DNA of 64,000 nt from VXLM01 sp965242665 (lineage in GTDB: Bacteria > Chloroflexota > Dehalococcoidia > Lucifugimonadales > VXLM01). A program made the translations under genes and the position numbers. The notes beneath the pieces were generated by a model. The model ran no database searches. It was not told the DNA's origin and was given only the letters and a program-made list of their open reading frames with translations. Position 1 is the first letter of the stretch, and every line of letters begins with the position of its first letter. The stretch spans positions 1,426,001 through 1,490,000 of the forward strand of contig OZ251484.1 of the NCBI GenBank assembly GCA_965242665.1, in the 5' to 3' direction. This document shows, one piece after another, positions 26,135 through 36,400 of the stretch.

Positions 26135-26737
26135 ATGCCCGACCGCAGCGATGCTCCATCAGCGGAAGAAGTGGAGGATCTGGTACGACGAGCACAGCAG
26201 GGAGAGAACGAAGCGTTTGCAGGCCTGTACGAGGCCTACTACGACAAGATCTTTCGCTACGCGATGTTCAAGACCGGCGATACCATTGAAGCTGAGGACT
26301 TGACGGAAGAGGTCTTTCTTCGCATGTTGGAGTCGATCAACTCCTTCAAATGGCAGGGCTATCCATTCACATCGTGGCTCTTTCGGATCGCCCACAATCT
26401 GGTAGTCGACTACTACCGCAAGCAGGGCCGCCAGAAGAAGGCGTCCCTCGACGATGCGATGCGCGTTACGGGGGCCGACGGCGTGGACGTCGATCGGCAA
26501 ATGGACATCGAGATATCGATCCGTGAGGTAAGCGCAGCCATGGGTGCACTGACTCGGTTGCAGCAAGAGGTGCTTTCTCTGCGGTTCGCGGGCGGTCTGT
26601 CGGTTGCGGAAACCGCAGAGGCCATGGGCAAGAAGCAGAATGCGGTGAAGGCCTTGCAGCACGCGGCTATCAAGAGGCTGCGGACGCTTCTCGGCCCCGC
26701 AATGGAACAGGGTCTCCTAGAGCGAGGAGGTGCATAG
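26135..26737 (+). CDS. ECF-type RNA polymerase sigma factor
   Basis: A 200-residue sigma-70 family protein of the extracytoplasmic-function group. Region 2 is seen as AFAGLYEAYYDKIFRYAMFKTGD and AEDLTEEVFLRML with WLFRIAHNLVVDYYR; region 4 as LTRLQQEVLSLRFAGGLSVAETAEAMGKKQNAVKALQHAAIKRLR. The ATG at 26135 follows AGGAAG at a normal distance; an in-frame ATG 12 codons earlier is less likely. The next gene starts on the base after its stop and encodes a DUF5667 membrane protein, the usual partner in Chloroflexota and Actinobacteria. Confidence 0.88.
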   Translation: MPDRSDAPSAEEVEDLVRRAQQGENEAFAGLYEAYYDKIFRYAMFKTGDTIEAEDLTEEVFLRMLESINSFKWQGYPFTSWLFRIAHNLVVDYYRKQGRQKKASLDDAMRVTGADGVDVDRQMDIEISIREVSAAMGALTRLQQEVLSLRFAGGLSVAETAEAMGKKQNAVKALQHAAIKRLRTLLGPAMEQGLLERGGA

Positions 26738-27610
26738 ATGAGCGCTGTCGTAGACGACGTATTGAACGAGTGCATCGAGCGCCTTGCCGCCGGCGAGACA
26801 GTTCAGGAATGCGTGGCGCGGTATCCCGACTATGCGGCCGATCTCGAGCCGCTGTTGCAGACGTCGGCTATTGCAGTGCGCGCGGCGGCGTCGATTGCCT
26901 ACCGCCCGGACGCAAAGCGGCGCAGCCTGTACAAGCTCACGGCCGCTCTGGACGATCGGGCGCGCGCCGGCCGCTCCCGGCGCTTTGGATTCCTGACGGG
27001 CTGGAGAGGCAAGCTGACGCGAACTGCGGCCATCGTCCTGAGCGTCGGTGTGCTGGCCACAGGCACCGCGTTTGGAGCGGCGCGCGCGTCGCAGGACAGC
27101 GTGCCCGGCGATCCGCTGTACGCGGTCAAGACCCTCAGAGAGGACATTTCCCTGAGAATACCAAAGTCGGACATGGCGCGCGCCAAAGAGCACGCCCGCT
27201 TGGCCACCGTCCGCACCGACGAAATCGCGGCCCTCATCGACCGGGGAAGGTTCGAACAGGCCAACGCCCTGGTAGTGAGGGTTACCTACCATCTCAACTC
27301 CTCGGCGCAACTCGTGGGTGTTACCGTCACCGCCAATGCGAACCCGTTCGAGATGCCCGCCGGTTCTGCTCCTAGGACTCGGCAGCGCCAAGCAGACGAG
27401 CTCGTCTCATTCTATGAGCGCGACATGCAGCCGGTGCGGAGCCGCTTCCAGCGGCAGGTGCAGGAGGCGCCGGAGCAGCAGCAGCGGGAAGTCTTGCTCA
27501 TGATGGCGCACTGGGAAATGATGAACCGCATGTATTTGCAGGCCCTCTCCTACGACGGCCCACCCCATTGGCCGGTGTGGATCGACGCAAGAGCGTCTCC
27601 GGGACAGTAG
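26738..27610 (+). CDS. DUF5667 membrane protein, likely sigma factor partner
   Basis: A 290-residue protein: an N-terminal cytosolic part with ECIERLAAGETVQECVARYPDYAADLEPLL, as found in anti-sigma-like proteins, a single membrane segment at about residues 95-113, then the DUF5667 domain (SVPGDPLYAVKTLREDISL) and a helical extracellular tail. It begins directly after the sigma factor stop with GAGGAGGTG as ribosome binding site. A role in controlling the sigma factor from the membrane is inferred from pairing and topology. Confidence 0.8.
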   Translation: MSAVVDDVLNECIERLAAGETVQECVARYPDYAADLEPLLQTSAIAVRAAASIAYRPDAKRRSLYKLTAALDDRARAGRSRRFGFLTGWRGKLTRTAAIVLSVGVLATGTAFGAARASQDSVPGDPLYAVKTLREDISLRIPKSDMARAKEHARLATVRTDEIAALIDRGRFEQANALVVRVTYHLNSSAQLVGVTVTANANPFEMPAGSAPRTRQRQADELVSFYERDMQPVRSRFQRQVQEAPEQQQREVLLMMAHWEMMNRMYLQALSYDGPPHWPVWIDARASPGQ

Positions 27611-27786
27611 CGCCGCCCTCTCACCCACCCTGCGCCGCTTGACGGCATTCCGTTCTCCTTTTCGACGCCAGAGGCTTGGTTGCCCTCTTTGCTGTGCGGG
27701 AGAGCTGCGTGGTGAGTCCCCAACGACTCTATACGCCGGAGGGACAGAACCGCACAGCTCCTGCCCTTCCAATTCCCAATGCGCTG

Positions 27787-27814
27787 TGTTATAATCGTTA
27801 CGAATTGAGTAACG
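27787..27814 (+). promoter_or_regulatory. Extended -10 promoter with palindromic operator (higBA)
   Basis: TGT-TATAAT (hexamer 27790-27795) is followed at once by CGTTAC-N7-GTAACG (27796-27814). The palindrome would overlap the transcription start, which fits autorepression by the HigA-like antitoxin encoded downstream. Confidence 0.6.
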
Positions 27815-27863
27815 AAATGGAGGCGCATCATGTGGACATCACATCTGGAATCGAACGGCGGAC

Positions 27864-28199
27864 GTGGAAATCGCCTTTAGAACGCAGAAACTCGCGAGGA
27901 TATTCAACTCGGAGAAGGATCTCAAGAGGGCATACGGTGACCGGACGGCGAGAGCCGTCATGAGGAGGCATGCAGTTCTGAAGAACGCCCGCACTCTAGC
28001 GCTCGTGCCGACATTCCCGCCGGACCGGCTCCATCTGCTAATCGGCAAGCGGAGCGGACAGTACGCTGTAGACCTCGTCCATCCGTACAGACTGGTCTTC
28101 AAACCCAACCATGATCCGGTTCCGCTCAAAGAAGACGGGGGAATCGACAAGGATGGGGTAACGAAAATCGCCATCCTAGAAGTAGTAGACTATCACTGA
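27864..28199 (+). CDS. higB: HigB/RelE-like toxin
   Basis: A 111-residue basic protein of the plasmid-maintenance killer (HigB-like, RelE-superfamily) type, expected to cleave mRNA at the ribosome. Seen features are KLARIFNSEKDLKRAYGD, the region with LALVPTFPPDRLHLLIGKRSGQYAVDL, and YRLVFKPNHDP near the C-terminal sheet. The start is GTG at 27864. The antitoxin gene follows after 13 bases, with toxin first as is usual for hig operons. Confidence 0.78.
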   Translation: MEIAFRTQKLARIFNSEKDLKRAYGDRTARAVMRRHAVLKNARTLALVPTFPPDRLHLLIGKRSGQYAVDLVHPYRLVFKPNHDPVPLKEDGGIDKDGVTKIAILEVVDYH

Positions 28200-28212
28200 A
28201 GAAAGCGAAGAG

Positions 28213-29310
28213 ATGTCAAGCGCCCCATACAGATACGAACCAGATTACGCGGTCCCGCCGGGGGAGATACTGGAGGAGCACCTCGAGGTGCGACAGTTGT
28301 CTCAAGCCGAATTCGCGCGCCGATGCGGCCGGTCCCCCAAGCTGATTAGCGAGATAATCGCGGGTAAGGCCCCCGTAGAGCCGGTTACAGCGCTCCAGTT
28401 CGAGAAGGTGTTGGGGGTGGATGCCGGAATATGGATGGGGATCGAGACCGACTACCGGCTTCATGAGGAGCGCGAAGCGGAGGCGCGAAAAGCCGCGGAA
28501 CAGGTGGAGTGGGCGAAGAAGTTCCCGATCACCGATCTGGTGAAGCGGGGAATCGTCCCCAAGCCGACCTCGAACACTGATAGAGTATCTGCGCTGCTGT
28601 CCTTCTTCGGAGTGGCGTCCGTGGAAGCATGGCGGAGCAAGCATAGAAGGTTGGAAGTGGCCTATCGGCACTCACCGAGCTTCAAGAGCGACGAGTTTGC
28701 CCTCGCGACATGGCTGCGGTTGGGAGAGCTGGAATCTGATCAGATCGAGTGCGCCGATTACGACGCGGCGAGGTTCAGGCAGGCGCTGGCTCTCATTCGG
28801 ACTCTAACCGCGACCCCGAATGACGCAGCCTTCACGCAGACGGAAGATCTGTGCAAGGAAGCGGGCGTCGCGCTCGCCATCGTCAAGCCGCTTCCCAGGA
28901 CGGCCCTGAGCGGCGTAGCCCGCTGGCTGACGCCCCGCAAGGCCCTCATACAGTTGAGCGCACGCCACTTGAGCGACGATCATCTATGGTTCAGCTTCTT
29001 CCACGAGGCGGCTCATCTTCTGTTGCATAGCAAGAAGAATGTCTTCGTGCATGAAGACCGCGGGGGGCCGACAGAGATCGAAGTCGAAGCGAACGAATGG
29101 GCTTCCAATTTTCTCGTGCCTCGCCACCATTGGGACGAATTCGTCGGCTCATCGTCGTTCACGCGATCCGATGTCTGCAGGTTCGCCGAGGAACAAGGCA
29201 TAGCCCCGGGTATCGTGGTCGGACGCCTCCAGCACGAGAAGCGCCTGCCCTGGAGGAGTAACTTGAATGACATGAAGGCATCTTTGTCCTGGGGAAATTC
29301 CGCTGGCTGA
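28213..29310 (+). CDS. higA: HigA-like antitoxin fused to an ImmA/IrrE-type metallopeptidase
   Basis: A 365-residue protein in two parts. The N-terminal domain (about 12-90) is a helix-turn-helix of the HigA addiction-module type (PPGEILEEHLEVRQLSQAEFA, SPKLISEIIAGKAPV). The C-terminal domain (about 190-345) is ImmA/IrrE-like with zinc motif FFHEAAHLLLH (HExxH) and a downstream EANEWASNFLVP glutamate motif. Such antitoxins bind the operon's operator and the toxin; the peptidase domain may degrade a partner. Its likely operator is at 27796-27814. Confidence 0.83.
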   Translation: MSSAPYRYEPDYAVPPGEILEEHLEVRQLSQAEFARRCGRSPKLISEIIAGKAPVEPVTALQFEKVLGVDAGIWMGIETDYRLHEEREAEARKAAEQVEWAKKFPITDLVKRGIVPKPTSNTDRVSALLSFFGVASVEAWRSKHRRLEVAYRHSPSFKSDEFALATWLRLGELESDQIECADYDAARFRQALALIRTLTATPNDAAFTQTEDLCKEAGVALAIVKPLPRTALSGVARWLTPRKALIQLSARHLSDDHLWFSFFHEAAHLLLHSKKNVFVHEDRGGPTEIEVEANEWASNFLVPRHHWDEFVGSSSFTRSDVCRFAEEQGIAPGIVVGRLQHEKRLPWRSNLNDMKASLSWGNSAG

Positions 29311-29333
29311 GATCCCCCCTCTCCTCTGCCGCT

Positions 29334-29423
29334 GCGACAATATGCGTGACATTGTCGCACCGCAAAACCGCCTGCGCAAGGTATTCAACCGCCTCGCTGC
29401 AGATACGCGCGCGCGACAGTGTC
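29334..29423. promoter_or_regulatory. Cluster of TGTCGC/GCGACA operator-like palindromes
   Basis: GCGACAAT-N9-ATTGTCGC (29334-29341 and 29351-29358), then GCGACA-G-TGTCGC (29411-29423). A further GTTGTCACG follows near 29428. Spacing and symmetry look like binding sites of a dimeric regulator upstream of the exporter promoter. No regulator gene is adjacent other than higA. Confidence 0.5.
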
Positions 29424-29500
29424 GCGGATGTTGTCACGCTCCATGCGTCCGATGTGCGATTGCTGAATGAAATTTCGCGAAACGGCAATCTTGAAACCCC

Positions 29501-29530
29501 TTGAATATCCTCATACGCTCTGGGTATCAT
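29501..29530 (+). promoter_or_regulatory. Sigma-70-type promoter for the ABC exporter
   Basis: TTGAAT (29501-29506), 18-base spacer, TATCAT (29525-29530). Predicted start near 29537, about 110 bases before the ATG used here. Confidence 0.55.
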
Positions 29531-29646
29531 AGATGCACTAGGGCGTTGAGTTTGGAGTGGTCTCCTGCCCACTCTTCACTTTTCTCCGGCGTCCCAAATC
29601 CTGCGATGGGAGGAGAGCCAACCGCGGCGGCATCGAGCCCGGCCTG

Positions 29647-31446
29647 ATGGGATTACTCGCGCGAATTCTCCGTTTTCCTCTAAACCACAAGTGGCGGCTC
29701 ATCGCCGCATATCTGTTTACAGTAGGCGCAGCCGCCGCCTACGTAATCCTCCCCAAGATATTCGGCGACGCAATCGATGCGATCGCCCAAACGATCGGAC
29801 CGGGCCAATCCGCTCCCCCCTCTCTCATCGGCCCCGCCCTCTTGATTCTCGCGCTCGGGATAGCCCGCGGGGTCTTCTCATTCGGGCAAACGTACATGGG
29901 CGAGTCTCTGAGCCAGCACGTCATCTACGACCTGCGCAACCTCTTCTACGACCACGTACAGCGATTGGGGTTCGACTTCCACGACAAGCAGCACACCGGC
30001 AACCTCATGTCCAAGGCCATCACGGACGTCGAGGCCATTCGCATGTTCGTCAACCTCGTAGTCGTGCGCACGCCGTACTTCGCCATCCTCTTCGTCGTCG
30101 TCGTCGTCCTGATGCTGCGACTCGATTGGCTGCTTGGCCTCATCAGCATCGCTCTCATGCCGGTCACCATGGCCGTGGCCAGTGTGATACGCCTCCGGAT
30201 GCGCGAAGCGTGGCTCGAGGTGCAGCGGAAATTCGCCGTCCTGAACACCGTCCTCCAGGAAAACTTGACCGGCGCCCGCGTCGTGAAAGCGTTCGCCTCG
30301 TCCAATTACGAAGAATCCAAGTTCGAAGTCCACAACCGCGCAGTCACCGACGACATGAACTACGCCATGAGACTGCAGGCGCTGAATGGCTCGTTCGTCC
30401 TGTTCGTGTTCATGGTCACCCTGTGCTTGGTGCTCCTGTTCGGCGGCTTCCGCGTGATCGACGGGCAATTGACCCCGGGCGAGCTCGCACAGTTCGTCTT
30501 CTACTTGCAGATACTCGCACAGCCTTTCCGCATGGCGGGCATGATCGTAAACAACCTGGCCCGCGCGCTCTCCGCGGCGACCCGCATCTTCGATGTCCTC
30601 GACTCCGAGTCGCCCATCCACGACCAGCCGAATGCCGTCGACTTGCCGCGCGTGTCCGGACGAGTGCGGTTTCAGAACGTGCACTTCCAATACCGCCGCG
30701 GCGCGCCTGTGCTTCGCGGCTTCGACCTCGACGTCCCGCCCGGGCGCAGCGTCGCTCTGCTTGGAGCGCCCGGCAGCGGCAAGACCACCATTGCCGCCCT
30801 CATACCCCGCTTCTACGACGTGACCGACGGCGCGGTTAGCATCGACGGCATCGACGTCCGCAACGCTACCCTCCATTCCCTCCGCAAGAACGTGGGCATG
30901 GTGCAGCAAGACGTCTTCCTCTTCACCGATACCATTGCCAACAACATCGCCTATGGGCGGCCTGACGCCGGCCGCGATGACATCATCGCGGCGGCGAAGG
31001 TGGCGCAACTACACGACCACATCCAGAGCCTCCCAGACGGCTACGAGACCATGATCGGGGAGCGCGGCACATCACTCTCCGGCGGACAGCGCCAGCGTCT
31101 CTCCATCGCGCGCGCGATCCTCCTCGATCCTCCCATCCTCATCCTGGACGACTCCACATCGAGCGTCGACGCAAAGACCGAGAACGACATACGCAAGGCG
31201 ATGTCCTTGGTAATGCACGGGCGGACGACCTTCATCATCGCGCACAGGCTCAGCACCGTCCACGCCGCGGACGAAATCATCGTGCTCAAGGACGGGCGGA
31301 TCGTCGAGCGCGGTCCGCACGCCGACTTGGTGCAAAGCGGCGGCATCTACCGCGAGATATACGATCTGCAACTTCGGCCGCAGGAGGAGATCATGATGGA
31401 ATTCGATGTGCCGGCGCCCGCCGCGGCAGGAGGGGCGTCCTCATGA
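29647..31446 (+). CDS. Heterodimeric ABC exporter, subunit with degenerate Walker B
   Basis: A 599-residue type IV ABC exporter half: six membrane helices in residues 1-320, then the nucleotide-binding domain with Walker A GAPGSGKTT (about 373-381), signature LSGGQRQR (about 476-483) and Walker B ILILDDSTSSVD (about 497-508). The catalytic Glu after Walker B is Asp, as in the degenerate site of heterodimeric exporters such as TM287/288 and BmrCD. The start is placed where homology of the first helix begins; a GTG 90 bases upstream is in frame. It overlaps the next gene by ATGA. Likely substrate is a drug or lipid, not determinable here. Confidence 0.87.
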   Translation: MGLLARILRFPLNHKWRLIAAYLFTVGAAAAYVILPKIFGDAIDAIAQTIGPGQSAPPSLIGPALLILALGIARGVFSFGQTYMGESLSQHVIYDLRNLFYDHVQRLGFDFHDKQHTGNLMSKAITDVEAIRMFVNLVVVRTPYFAILFVVVVVLMLRLDWLLGLISIALMPVTMAVASVIRLRMREAWLEVQRKFAVLNTVLQENLTGARVVKAFASSNYEESKFEVHNRAVTDDMNYAMRLQALNGSFVLFVFMVTLCLVLLFGGFRVIDGQLTPGELAQFVFYLQILAQPFRMAGMIVNNLARALSAATRIFDVLDSESPIHDQPNAVDLPRVSGRVRFQNVHFQYRRGAPVLRGFDLDVPPGRSVALLGAPGSGKTTIAALIPRFYDVTDGAVSIDGIDVRNATLHSLRKNVGMVQQDVFLFTDTIANNIAYGRPDAGRDDIIAAAKVAQLHDHIQSLPDGYETMIGERGTSLSGGQRQRLSIARAILLDPPILILDDSTSSVDAKTENDIRKAMSLVMHGRTTFIIAHRLSTVHAADEIIVLKDGRIVERGPHADLVQSGGIYREIYDLQLRPQEEIMMEFDVPAPAAAGGASS

Positions 31447-33272
31447 TGAGCGCGTTTGGCAGGCCGTCAGGCGGGGGCGACGACCTGGACGAGAAGGAAT
31501 TCGGCAGCGCAGTCGACCCAAAGGTCATCCGGCGCATGATCCCGTACGTGCTCCCCGAAAAGCGGCTCATGAGCGCGGCACTCGCCGCCATGCTCATATT
31601 CGCAGCAACCCAAGTGTCCGTCCCATGGCTGATCAAGCTGGGCATCGACCAATACGTCGCCAACGGCGACCGCGCCGGCCTGATACTCGTCGCCCTCTTG
31701 TTCTTCGGGTCATCGATCTTGACTGGGATATCCCTCTACATCCAAGACGTTGCGATCGCGCACGCCGGGCAAAGCGTCTTGCTGGCTCTACGCCGCGACA
31801 TGTTCTCACACGTCCAACGGCAGTCCCTCCGCTTCTTCGACAAGACCGAGGTCGGGCGCGTCATGTCACGCATCCAAGGCGACGTCTTCCAACTCCAAGA
31901 GTTCCTCGGCACCATCGTCCTAACGCTCGGCGATTTCCTCAGCCTTGCGGGAATCGTCGCAGCCATGCTGCTGCTCGACGTGCGCTTGGGCCTCCTCTCC
32001 CTTTCCGTCGTTCCCTTGCTCGTGCTCACTATGGCGCTATGGCAGCCGTTCGCCAAGAGAACCTTCATCCGCGCGCGCGCCACCATATCCATCGTCAACG
32101 CATCCCTCAACGAGAACATCGCAGGCGTGCGGGTGGTGCAGTCTATGAACCGAGAAGAGGAGAATATGCGCCAGTTCGACCAAAAGAACCGGCGCAACCT
32201 CGACGCCTTCCTCGGAGCGGGAAAGCTCTCCGCGGGCGTCTTGCCTGCGGTCGACTTCCTGCCGGCCATATCCATCGCCATCGCCCTCTACTTCGGCGCA
32301 GGCATGGTCACCGGGGGAACCGTCGAAATCGGCCTGCTCATCGCTTTCATCATGTACATCCAGCGGTTCTTCGACCCAATCCGCAACCTCACCATCCAAT
32401 ACACCCTCCTCCAACGCGCCATGGCCTCCGGAGCGCGCATCTTCGAAACCCTCGACGTAGAGCCGGACATGGTCGACGCCCCCAACGCCGTCGACCTGCC
32501 CCCCATCCGCGGAGAAATCGAGATGCGCGGCGTCAGCTTCGCCTACAAGCCGGGGGAAGATGTGATGCACAACGTCAACCTGCACGTCCAACCCGGACAG
32601 ACCGTCGCAGTCGTCGGACCCACCGGGGCAGGCAAGACCACTCTCGTATCGCTCATCGCGCGGTTCTACGACGTCGAACGCGGCAGGGGAGCCGTTCTCA
32701 TCGACGGGCACGACGTGCGGGACGTGGCCAGAGCCTCCCTGTCCGGGCAAATGAGCATGGTGCTTCAAGAACCCTTCCTCTTCTCCGCCACCGTCCGAGA
32801 GAACATCAAGTACAACCATGTGGACGCCTCCGACGAGCGGATGATCGAGGCCGCCAAAGCCGTGGGCGCGCACGATTTCATCCTCAAGCTCGAAGACGGC
32901 TACGACACCTTGCTCGAAGAGCGCGGCGAAAACCTGAGCGTGGGACAACGGCAACTCATCAGCTTCGCACGGGCCATCGTCGCAGACCCAAGAATCCTCA
33001 TCTTGGACGAAGCAACCGCCAATATCGACAGCCACACCGAAGCCCAAATCCAAACCGCCTTGCGCACCCTCCTCCAGGACCGAACCGCCATCGTCATCGC
33101 CCACCGGCTCTCCACCATCCGAGACGCAGACAAGATCGTCGTACTCAACCGCGGACAACTCGCAGAAGAAGGAACGCACGACGAACTCCTCGACCGCGAC
33201 GGACTCTACGCCCACCTCTACCACATGAACTACGCAGTATTGGAGGAAATCGGCGCATCGGAAGCTCACTAG
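31443..33272 (+). CDS. Heterodimeric ABC exporter, catalytically intact subunit
   Basis: A 609-residue partner of the preceding subunit: an acidic N-terminal extension (GGGDDLDEKEFGSA), six membrane helices to about 340, and a nucleotide-binding domain with Walker A GPTGAGKTT (about 392-400), signature LSVGQRQL (about 498-505) and Walker B ILILDEATANID (about 518-529) with the catalytic Glu. The extension and the LSVGQ signature resemble TM288/BmrD-type subunits. Start overlaps the previous stop (ATGATGA), giving translational coupling and a 1:1 complex. Confidence 0.88.
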   Translation: MMSAFGRPSGGGDDLDEKEFGSAVDPKVIRRMIPYVLPEKRLMSAALAAMLIFAATQVSVPWLIKLGIDQYVANGDRAGLILVALLFFGSSILTGISLYIQDVAIAHAGQSVLLALRRDMFSHVQRQSLRFFDKTEVGRVMSRIQGDVFQLQEFLGTIVLTLGDFLSLAGIVAAMLLLDVRLGLLSLSVVPLLVLTMALWQPFAKRTFIRARATISIVNASLNENIAGVRVVQSMNREEENMRQFDQKNRRNLDAFLGAGKLSAGVLPAVDFLPAISIAIALYFGAGMVTGGTVEIGLLIAFIMYIQRFFDPIRNLTIQYTLLQRAMASGARIFETLDVEPDMVDAPNAVDLPPIRGEIEMRGVSFAYKPGEDVMHNVNLHVQPGQTVAVVGPTGAGKTTLVSLIARFYDVERGRGAVLIDGHDVRDVARASLSGQMSMVLQEPFLFSATVRENIKYNHVDASDERMIEAAKAVGAHDFILKLEDGYDTLLEERGENLSVGQRQLISFARAIVADPRILILDEATANIDSHTEAQIQTALRTLLQDRTAIVIAHRLSTIRDADKIVVLNRGQLAEEGTHDELLDRDGLYAHLYHMNYAVLEEIGASEAH

Positions 33273-33377
33273 CGCGCGCAAACGCCTCGGATCACCGCCG
33301 CCGAGCGCCGGCCTCTCCCCCATCCATATCCCCGCACGACCCAAACCGCCGTCACAGTGAACCCGGGAACTACCGCG

Positions 33378-33404
33378 TTGACTCCCGCGCGAAGGTGTGA
33401 TAAT
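33378..33404 (+). promoter_or_regulatory. Promoter for the secreted protease operon
   Basis: TTGACT (33378-33383), a 15-base spacer, GATAAT (33399-33404) preceded by TGT (extended -10). Predicted start near 33411, 34 bases before the ATG. Confidence 0.5.
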
Positions 33405-33444
33405 AGTGTGCTATCGTGACCTCGCGGCCACGAGGGGGTGTTCG

Positions 33445-36400
33445 ATGCACAGGAAAGACATACACCGCATCGCGCTCGTCTGGGGCGCCGCCTTCTTCTG
33501 CGTCTTCGTCGCCGTCAACGCGGTCGGCGCGCAGTCTACCGAAGAATGCGAACTCTTGGGTTTCTCACAGTGGGAATGCTATGAACTACTGCCTCTTCTG
33601 CCCGGGCCCAACATTCCGAAAACTCAGCCCACGGCAACACAGACGCCCACAGCCACACAGACTTCTCAAACCCAGCCCACGGCAACACCGACGCCCGCAG
33701 CCACACAGACTTCTCAAACCGTACCTCCACCACTTGCACTTATCCTTGGATCTGCTAGCAGTTCCTCCAGCGTGAAGCTATCGTGGTCCTGGCAACTATC
33801 TATACCTCTAAAGTATCATGATGCATTTAATCTGCAAAGCAGGAATTTTCAGTATAGACTGGAACGTCGTAAGAGTACGAGCTCGTCCTGGGTCACGCTT
33901 GGATCCAGAATGAGGGGGCAGGCGTATTCCGACCGCCCCCCATCGTCTTGTACGGCGTACTACTACCGCGTGAGTCTGGCACCACCTGATCTGAATGGCC
34001 CGTACCTTAATCTAACGGCATGGCTGGAGCCAATAGAATACTCCGGCGAACCCTCTCTCTCATCGACCATCAGCGTTAGGTTCTCGGGAAGCTCGAGCAC
34101 GTGTTCCTGGCCGACCGCAACGGCGACAGCTACCCAAACGCCTACTCCAACCCCGACACCAACAGCGACTGCCACCCAAACACCTACTCCAACCCCGACG
34201 CCAACAGCGACTGCCACCCAAACACCTACTCCAACCCCGACAGCTACCCAAACGCCTACTCCAACCCCGACACCAACAGCGACTGCCACCCAAACGCCTA
34301 CTCCCACTCCGACACCAACAGCGACTGCCACCCAAACACCTCGTCCTCGTTATCTCCGCCCACCCACAGGCTTTCGGATTACGGGGGCGACGGCAAATAG
34401 CCTTACCCTCAGTTGGAACAGCGTGCCGAACGCTTCTTTGTACGGTCTAGAGTACAGCAGCAATAGCAACCCCAACCCAACGCACGTCCGAGAAACGAGT
34501 AACACGAGCCAAACGGTATCCGAGCTCGACTCCTGTAACGAGACGTACCGCTTCTACGTCCGCGCGAGTGCAGACGGGACGACGTGGAGCAGCCTACTGA
34601 GCGAAGAGGTGACCTGGGTCGGCAGTCGGAACCGAGAGACTCTTTCGTGCTCTACCCCCACGCCGACCGCGACCGCTACTGTGACCCGCACGTCTACGCC
34701 CACGCCGACCGCAACACCCACTCGCACACCCAGGCCCACGCTGTCCGCAACGCCGATACCCACTCGCACACCCAGGCCGGACGACACCGCAACCCCTACA
34801 CCCACAACGACACGCACACCCACTCCTACCGCCACGCCGTCCGCAACGCCGATACCCACTCGCACACCCAGGCCGGACGACACCGCAACCCCTACACCCA
34901 CAACGACACGCACACCCACTCCTACTGCAACGCCGACACGCACCCGCACTCCTACTCCTACGGCGACCGCAACCCCTACAACGACCGCAACGCCGCCGAT
35001 AGTAACCATAACTTGGTCAGGCGTCAACGACAACCAATCCCGTTCTCATACTTACACTACATCGCGAACTAGCGCACAGTTCAATATCAATCTTGGAGTC
35101 CAGAGAAGCCGCGCTTACGTAGCCAAGATCGAAGCGCTAGTGTCGAGTAAGTGGATTCCGGCGAACAGAATCGAAAAGGGCGGCTCGACCGTCCTTCCGA
35201 GCTATCAGGATCTGGGAACCGGACAGGTCGTGTGGGTCGAAACGCAGAACACCACCCGCAATATCATCCTGACGGCGCATTCCAACACTGCCCCTACGCA
35301 GTACAAAATCACAGTCTCAAAGCCAGATTTCGCGTTCGTAACGCCACTCCAAGTTACGACGAATAGGACGACAACCGGAGACGCTACGAACTTGGAGTTG
35401 ACGACTCGCGCATACAATTCCTCGAGTCAGCGCATAAATATTGAGGCGGGCGGACTAGAAGTGTTTTGCATCGATCCAGCGACGACAGGATCGATCCCAT
35501 CGTTGAAACGCGAGTGGAGCTCAGGTGAATCGCTGGGCCCGCGAAGTACGCGTGTCATCACCATGAAGACCGTTTGCGAAGGCGCTACTCTGTCTGCAAG
35601 CAATATGGTCAAAATATACGTGCGGCTCTACGCCAAGAGAAGATGCGGTGAAGTGCAGAATATCATTCCGGGAACATGTACCCCAAAGATGTCAGAGCAC
35701 ACTATTTCCAAAACCATTCAGTGGCCGTTCAGAGGTAAGACCTTATGGCATTCGCACAGCCCGTTGATAGGTGGAGTACAGGTTTCAAGTAAACATGGAG
35801 CCCCGCCAGATTACGACCCAAACAGAGTGTATCCGAGTCGATGCACGTTGAGCTTCCCTTTGCAGCTCTCGCAGTCGTCCGGCAGAGATCTCCATGCGCT
35901 GTCGACGACCGGGCACTGCGTGGATAATGACGCGACCACCGCGCGTGGCTACGTTTGGAAGCAAGGGTCGATTCCTATGGTGTCCAACAACTCCAACGTC
36001 AGAAGTCTGGGCACGACGCACATAACTCGTCCAGCCTACAGCTCCTGTTCTATACGTACGGGAGCAGAAACGAGCACATCAAAGGACAACTGCCGCAAAG
36101 GTGACCATGTGTATGCGCTCTCATCACCTGTACTCGGAAGCGCATCCATCTTCCGTCCGAAGACTGAGAATGGGAGTACGCCGAACAACGATCTCGATCC
36201 AAACTTCGCCTTCTTCGTGGAACACTCGATGAACAATAGATTCACCATCGTGTCCGCCAGACCTCCCGCCGCGCATGAAAGGGTGGCGAAGGTTGGCAAA
36301 TCAACGGGTTGGACTTCTGTGACGGTTTTCGAGGGTTACGACGTCAGCCTCGAGGACCCGACGTGTTCAGCCAGTCGCTGGGAAGAGATCGACAACTATA

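Larger units (their letters stand above)
29311..29646. other. Regulatory gap upstream of the ABC exporter
   Basis: No gene is supported. It contains a cluster of TGTCGC half-sites (29334-29423), a promoter (29501-29530) and the leader of the ABC exporter. Confidence 0.55.

Noticed and set aside
31406..33400. Long plus-strand open frame overlapping the second ABC subunit
   Set aside because: An Arg/Pro-rich shadow of the true gene in another frame; the ABC motifs are only in the annotated frame.
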